Below, piece after piece: positions 7,613 to 10,802 of a stretch of DNA of 10,802 nucleotides. The number at the start of each line of letters is the position of its first letter. Within the stretch, counting starts at the first letter, position 1. A program made the translations under genes and the position numbers. Origin of the DNA: Victivallales bacterium (GTDB lineage Bacteria > Verrucomicrobiota > Lentisphaeria > Oligosphaerales > Oligosphaeraceae); contig JAFRLP010000377.1 in the NCBI GenBank assembly GCA_017431185.1, positions 1-10,802 on the forward strand. Direction: 5' to 3'. The notes below the pieces were generated by a model that was not told the origin of the DNA, did no database searches, and saw only the letters and a program-made list of their open reading frames with translations.

Positions 7613-7641
7613 AATTTATCCCCGCTTGTGCCCTTCTGCAA
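7613..7641 (-). promoter_or_regulatory. Candidate promoter of the phosphoribosyltransferase-codB unit
   Basis: On the minus strand TTGCAG (7641-7636), a 17-base spacer and TAAATT (7618-7613) resemble a sigma-70 promoter with weak hexamers. Transcription from about 7606 would give a leader of roughly 20 bases carrying the ribosome binding site. Between this and the terminator there is also a 7-bp A/T hairpin (AGTTTTT/AAAAACT, 7653-7673) of unknown meaning. Confidence 0.35.
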
Positions 7642-7701
7642 ACCGACAGCGCAGTTTTTCCGACAAAAAAACTCCCCCGTCGCTCGCCCTGCGCAAATCA
7701 T

Positions 7702-7734
7702 AAAAAGGGGACCTTGCGACAAAGCAAGATCCCC
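7702..7734 (-). terminator. Rho-independent terminator of the nhaC-like gene
   Basis: On the minus strand GGGGATCTTGC, loop TTTGTC, GCAAGGTCCCC forms an 11-bp stem with one U-G wobble, directly followed by TTTTT. It begins 27 bases after the antiporter stop (7761) and separates it from the promoter of the phosphoribosyltransferase unit. Confidence 0.85.
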
Positions 7735-7760
7735 CGGCAAAGCGTCACCTCAAGGTCAGG

Positions 7761-9701
7761 CTATGCCCCCTGTTTACGCAGTACTTTCTTGACGAAAATC
7801 AGAGCGAGAATCATGACAATGAGACTGGCCGAGAAGGAGACGAACCAGTTTCTGGTCAATCCCGCGATGATGAAGCCGACGAAGGAGACCAGCGCCACAA
7901 AGATGGCGTATGGCAACTGCGTGGTCACATGGTTGATATGCTCGCAACGTGCGCCAGCGGAAGACATGATGGTCGTGTCTGAGATGGGCGAGCAATGGTC
8001 GCCGCAGACAGCGCCAGCCAGGCAGGCCGACATGCCGATGAACAGCAAATCACTTTCGGCGGGGAAGATGGCCACCACAATGGGAATGAGAATGCCAAAC
8101 GTGCCCCAGGAGGTGCCAGTCGCAAACGCCAGACAGCAGGCCACCAGGAAGATGACGGCTGGCAGGAGATTGGCGAGGCTGGCAGCGGAACCCTCCATCA
8201 GGAAGGCGATGTAGCCTTTGGCATCCAGAGCAGTGGTCATATTCTTCAGGGCGGTGGCCAGCGTCAGGATGAGGATGGCGGGCACCATGGCGACAAAGCC
8301 CTCCGCAATGGATTTCATCGCGTCTTTGAATGCAACGACTCTGCGGGCCAGCAGGTAGATGATGGTGAACACCAGAGTCACAATGCCGCCCCAGGGCAAT
8401 CCCACCGTGGCGTCGGTATCGCCAAAGGCCTTGATGAAACCAGTCTCCTTCCCATCATAACCGCCGACATAGAGCAAGGCGAAGACACAGCTGGCGATGA
8501 GCACAATGACGGGGATGAGCATGTCGGCGAATCTGCCCTTGGGATTCTCCAGAGGACGGATGCCGTTGTCCACCTCACCGCCGCTGGTGAAGAGGTCGCC
8601 CTTCTCCATCGCATTCTTCTCATGGGTCGCCATCGGCCCGAAGTCAAACTTGAGGAAAATAAGCCCCAGGATGAAAACAAAGGTGAGCAGGGAATAGAAA
8701 TTGTAGGGAATGGCACGGCAGAACAACTGCAATCCAGAGTACTGAGTTCCCTCGGCATAGCCGGAGACGGCGGCAGCCCAGGAGGAAACAGGGGCAATCA
8801 TGCAAATCGGGGCGGCGGTGGCGTCAATCAGATACGCCAGTTTGGCGCGCGAGACTTTCTTGGAGTCGGTCACTGGCAACATCACGGAACCGACGGTCAG
8901 GCAGTTGAAATAGTCGTCAATGAAAATCAGAACGCCCAGGATGAAGGTGGCGAATTGTGCGCCGACTCTGGATTTGATGTGTTCCTGCGCCCATTTGCCG
9001 AAAGTCACAGTTGCTCCAGTCTTGTTGATGAGCGCGACCAGGACACCAAGAATGACCAGGAAGATGAAGATGCCCGCATTGCCGCTGACCGCCGCAATCA
9101 GTCCATCGTTGACGATGGTGTCGATGGTTCCCGTCACATTGTAGTTGGCGGTGAACAGCCCGCCAATGACGATGCCCACGAACAGGGAGGAATAGACCTC
9201 CTTGGTAATCAGAGCCAGGATAATGGCGACAATGGGCGGAATGATGGCCCAGAAAGTGCTATAGTATTTGGAGACCAGGCTCTCGTTCCTCAGCACTGCC
9301 TCCGCTGCCACCTTGGCATCCCCCGCCGAGTCAGAGAGTTTCTTTGCCGAATCCGTGAAACTGCCGACCTTGCTGATCATGTTGCTGATGGGGGCCATCT
9401 CGCCAGATTTCTCTGCAACTTTGCGCTGCTCCTTCTTGGCGGCGTCAGCCACCTCGGCGAGTTTCTCCGCCTCCAGATTCAGTTTATCGGCAGCCACCTG
9501 GACAGCCTCAATGCTCTTGATGACCTCCTTCACATAATTGTCCAGGACTGCTTTCAGTTCCCCTTTGGAGGGAGCGGCTTTGTCAGCCTTGGCAGTGGCC
9601 TCCGCAGGATTGGCGACGGCCTCCGCAGGATTGGGTGCATCCTGCGCAACCAGCATCAAAGGAAACGCGGCAAGACAAAGAATTCGTGCAAAAATCTTCA
9701 T
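7761..9701 (-). CDS. NhaC-family Na+/H+ antiporter with secreted coiled-coil N-terminal extension
   Basis: A 646-residue protein. From ~150 onward it is a full NhaC-type antiporter: WAIIPPIVAIILALITKEV (151-169), FIDDYFNCLTVG (260-271), KLAYLIDATAAPICMIAPVS (287-306), LAFATGTSWGTFGI (524-537) and GAVCGDHCSPISDTTIMSS (563-581), with about a dozen membrane segments. The family exchanges Na+ for H+ (some members carry organic acids or amino acids) across the inner membrane. Unusually, residues 1-20 look like a signal peptide ending LVAQ, followed by an Ala/Pro linker with two tandem heptapeptides (NPAEAVA, NPAEATA) and a charged, Ala/Lys/Glu-rich helical region (~47-140) with coiled-coil character, presumably periplasmic. 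Family members normally begin close to the first membrane segment. ATG 9701 has no Shine-Dalgarno, but it is the only start that includes the signal peptide. A promoter lies ~55 bases upstream and a terminator downstream, so it is likely monocistronic. Confidence 0.9.
   Translation of the reverse strand: MKIFARILCLAAFPLMLVAQDAPNPAEAVANPAEATAKADKAAPSKGELKAVLDNYVKEVIKSIEAVQVAADKLNLEAEKLAEVADAAKKEQRKVAEKSGEMAPISNMISKVGSFTDSAKKLSDSAGDAKVAAEAVLRNESLVSKYYSTFWAIIPPIVAIILALITKEVYSSLFVGIVIGGLFTANYNVTGTIDTIVNDGLIAAVSGNAGIFIFLVILGVLVALINKTGATVTFGKWAQEHIKSRVGAQFATFILGVLIFIDDYFNCLTVGSVMLPVTDSKKVSRAKLAYLIDATAAPICMIAPVSSWAAAVSGYAEGTQYSGLQLFCRAIPYNFYSLLTFVFILGLIFLKFDFGPMATHEKNAMEKGDLFTSGGEVDNGIRPLENPKGRFADMLIPVIVLIASCVFALLYVGGYDGKETGFIKAFGDTDATVGLPWGGIVTLVFTIIYLLARRVVAFKDAMKSIAEGFVAMVPAILILTLATALKNMTTALDAKGYIAFLMEGSAASLANLLPAVIFLVACCLAFATGTSWGTFGILIPIVVAIFPAESDLLFIGMSACLAGAVCGDHCSPISDTTIMSSAGARCEHINHVTTQLPYAIFVALVSFVGFIIAGLTRNWFVSFSASLIVMILALIFVKKVLRKQGA
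9597..9634 (-). repeat. 21-base in-frame tandem repeat in the antiporter linker
   Basis: The 17-base string GGCCTCCGCAGGATTGG occurs at 9597-9613 and again at 9618-9634, a period of 21 bases. It encodes two consecutive heptapeptides, NPAEAVA and NPAEATA, just after the signal peptide. Exact identity over 17 bases suggests recent duplication by slippage. Confidence 0.75.
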
Positions 9702-9756
9702 GACTGCTTGGGAAGAGAGGTTGATGAGTAAGGTACGGGAAAAGACAAATCACTTA

Positions 9757-9784
9757 AATATACCATGAAATCATCTTCATGCAA
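9757..9784 (-). promoter_or_regulatory. Promoter of the NhaC-like gene with inverted repeat in the spacer
   Basis: On the minus strand TTGCAT (9784-9779), a 16-base spacer and TATATT (9762-9757) preceded by TGG give an extended -10 promoter. The start would be near 9750, leaving a leader of about 49 bases. The spacer holds CATGAA/TTCATG arms (9764-9769 and 9776-9781, 6 bases apart), a possible repressor site overlapping the promoter. Confidence 0.5.
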
Positions 9785-9841
9785 ACGCAACAGCACCTAG
9801 AAGCTGTAAAAAAAACAGGGAAACGTAACCTCTCGCGTATG

Positions 9842-9882
9842 GATATTGTTCTGCGCCGAAGTCCCTGCCTTGCAACAATATC
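9842..9882. repeat. 9-bp inverted repeat in the gap upstream of the NhaC-like gene
   Basis: GATATTGTT (9842-9850) and AACAATATC (9874-9882) are exact reverse complements with a 23-base spacer. They lie 75 bases past the stop of the prepilin-like gene and upstream of the antiporter promoter. No T-run follows, so a terminator role is not supported; an operator or processing stem is possible. The rest of the 9785-9956 gap holds an 8-base A-run (T-run on the minus strand) near 9807-9814 and nothing else I can support. Confidence 0.4.
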
Positions 9883-9956
9883 AATCGCAGAGACAATACC
9901 GCCCCGCTTCGCCCGTTGTCCCAAACCTCTTTCCTTCATCCAGGGAATGAAAAGGG

Positions 9957-10676
9957 CTACGGATATTCTCTGGCCTCCTTCGTGTTCTCGTAGGCAAAGG
10001 CGAGAACCCTCTGGTGGATAATCAGCTCCTTCTGCGTGTCCACATGGCCATCGGCATAGCAGACATTGGACTTTCCGCCATGGGGAAGCGTGTCGAATCC
10101 CGTGGAGCAGGATGGCTTCGTGCGATACCAGTTGTAGCCGTTGGTTTCGGTGCTGTTATGCCAATGCCAGGAACGGACAACCTCCAGCCAATAGACCAGC
10201 TGCGAGGCATTGCCTACGGTGTCCAATTTAAAGAACATGCTTCCAGGGAATACGATGGCCGTATTTCCATAGCCTGCGGAACGGCCCCATGGGGCCCATT
10301 TTCCATATCCCGTCAGATGGAAATTCGCCCCATAGTCCGTGACGGTGGTGGTATGGACATTATTATGCCTGCTTGGGCAGCGGAATGACTTGACTGGCTG
10401 CATGGGCTTGTTCGCGAAGAATTCGGTTATGTCAAGTTTACCGATGTAGGCTGCATCGTCGATGGCTCGCCAAAGGGGCTTGACATATTCATCCCTGGTT
10501 TGATAACTGAATGGGACAAAGGCAAAGCCCTCGTAGTCCATGGAATAGAGCAAATGCAATTGTCCCAGGGTCTTCATCTGGTTCATGCAGGAGGTGGTGC
10601 GCGCCTTCTCCCTCGCTTTGCTCAAGGCAGGCAGGAGCATCGACGCCAAAATCGCGATGACGGCAATGACGACCAT
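9957..10676 (-). CDS. Prepilin-like H-X9-DG protein lacking the leader/processing site
   Basis: A 239-residue protein beginning MVVIAVIAILASMLLPALSK, the hydrophobic helix of type II secretion/type IV pilin-like proteins that are very abundant in Lentisphaerota and Planctomycetota, followed by AREKARTTSCMNQMKTLGQ. The C-terminus has HGGKSNVCYADGH with H199 and D209-G210, matching the H-X9-DG signature of the processing-associated family. The expected N-terminal leader and processing motif (basic residues then FTLIELL) are absent: the in-frame codons upstream read YSPTFQFCNILLYK after a stop at 10719-10721, and no other frame restores them. There is no Shine-Dalgarno or convincing promoter before ATG 10676. 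The remaining body looks intact. It may be a 5'-truncated remnant or a variant that is membrane-anchored but not processed by prepilin peptidase. Role unknown; relatives often sit beside carbohydrate genes. Confidence 0.75.
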   Translation of the reverse strand: MVVIAVIAILASMLLPALSKAREKARTTSCMNQMKTLGQLHLLYSMDYEGFAFVPFSYQTRDEYVKPLWRAIDDAAYIGKLDITEFFANKPMQPVKSFRCPSRHNNVHTTTVTDYGANFHLTGYGKWAPWGRSAGYGNTAIVFPGSMFFKLDTVGNASQLVYWLEVVRSWHWHNSTETNGYNWYRTKPSCSTGFDTLPHGGKSNVCYADGHVDTQKELIIHQRVLAFAYENTKEAREYP

Positions 10677-10692
10677 TTTGTATAGAAGAATA

Positions 10693-10720
10693 TTGCAAAA
10701 TTGAAATGTTGGGCTATATT
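10693..10720 (+). promoter_or_regulatory. Candidate promoter for the right-edge gene
   Basis: TTGCAA (10693-10698), a 16-base spacer and TATATT (10715-10720) on the plus strand have the same hexamers and spacing as the antiporter promoter apart from one base. Transcription from about 10727 would give a 56-base leader before ATG 10783. The element lies directly upstream of, and in part replaces, the expected leader region of the divergent prepilin-like gene. Confidence 0.45.
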
Positions 10721-10782
10721 ATTCCCGCTGTCGCAAGCAGCACAGCTGATGAAGTCACAAACAGCAGAGCAGGAAAGCACCA

Positions 10783-10802
10783 ATGGGAAAAAAACGCGTC
10801 AA
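10783..10802 (+). CDS. Start of a gene running off the right edge
   Basis: ATG at 10783 is preceded by AGGAAAG (10771-10777) at a 5-base spacing and begins MGKKRV before the window ends. A basic, lysine-rich start of this kind next to a divergent prepilin-like gene would suit a LacI-type regulator, a common neighbour in Lentisphaerota, but six residues cannot establish a family. The ribosome binding site and the upstream promoter support a real gene start. Confidence 0.45.

Noticed and set aside
5991..7703. Plus-strand open frame of 570 codons
   Set aside because: It crosses the antisense of codB, the intergenic gap and the phosphoribosyltransferase gene, all with strong homology on the minus strand.
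7995..9731. Plus-strand open frame of 578 codons
   Set aside because: Antisense shadow of the NhaC-like gene, rich in Asp/Gly/His/Gln as expected from the reverse complement of membrane-protein codons.
9754..10021. Small open frames of 61 (minus) and 80 (plus) codons in the gap before the antiporter
   Set aside because: No ribosome binding site or recognisable motif; they overlap the antiporter promoter and the 3' end of the prepilin-like gene.
10727..10746. GCTGT/ACAGC inverted repeat downstream of the right-edge promoter
   Set aside because: Five-base arms are expected by chance at this scale; not enough to call an operator.
1..10802. CRISPR arrays, tRNA or rRNA genes, insertion sequences
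   Set aside because: No regularly spaced repeats, no RNA gene cores and no transposase-like product or paired terminal repeats were seen on either strand.

Overview
The window (about 55-60% G+C by eye) looks like a chromosomal piece from a Gram-negative anaerobe of the PVC group, most likely Lentisphaerota (Victivallis-like). The main pointers are a prepilin-like protein with a C-terminal H-X9-DG motif, an NhaC-type antiporter behind a signal peptide, a secreted tyrosine phosphatase, a large GH20-like cytosolic protein and fermentative acyl-phosphate genes. This assignment is inference from gene content; there is no rRNA or tRNA here.

Left part (1-1727). The 3' portion of an iron-dependent alcohol dehydrogenase gene on the minus strand meets, near position 410, the 3' portion of a butyrate kinase gene on the plus strand. 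Both lack their 5' parts, so two coding regions collide in the middle. An intact phosphotransacetylase gene (pta) follows the kinase remnant. A 9-bp perfect hairpin (1743-1764) sits between pta and the convergent gene.

Middle part (1842-7641, minus strand). A four-gene unit reads right to left: an unusual phosphoribosyltransferase with a C-terminal extension, a cytosine permease (codB), a signal-peptide-bearing tyrosine phosphatase with an N-terminal fibronectin-III-like region, and a 722-residue protein with a GH20-like barrel. Gaps are 48, 16 and 59 bases. A candidate promoter and a good ribosome binding site precede the first gene. A 12-bp perfect inverted repeat fills the gap before the last gene. 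Base import by CodB followed by phosphoribosylation would be a salvage route; no cytosine deaminase is present.

Right part (7702-10802). An NhaC-family Na+/H+ antiporter (minus) carries a secreted, coiled-coil-like N-terminal extension of about 145 residues. It has an extended -10 promoter with an inverted repeat inside the spacer, and a clear rho-independent terminator. Upstream lie a 9-bp inverted repeat and a prepilin-like gene (minus) that lacks the usual leader and processing site. At the right edge a plus-strand gene begins with a good ribosome binding site and promoter; only six codons are visible.
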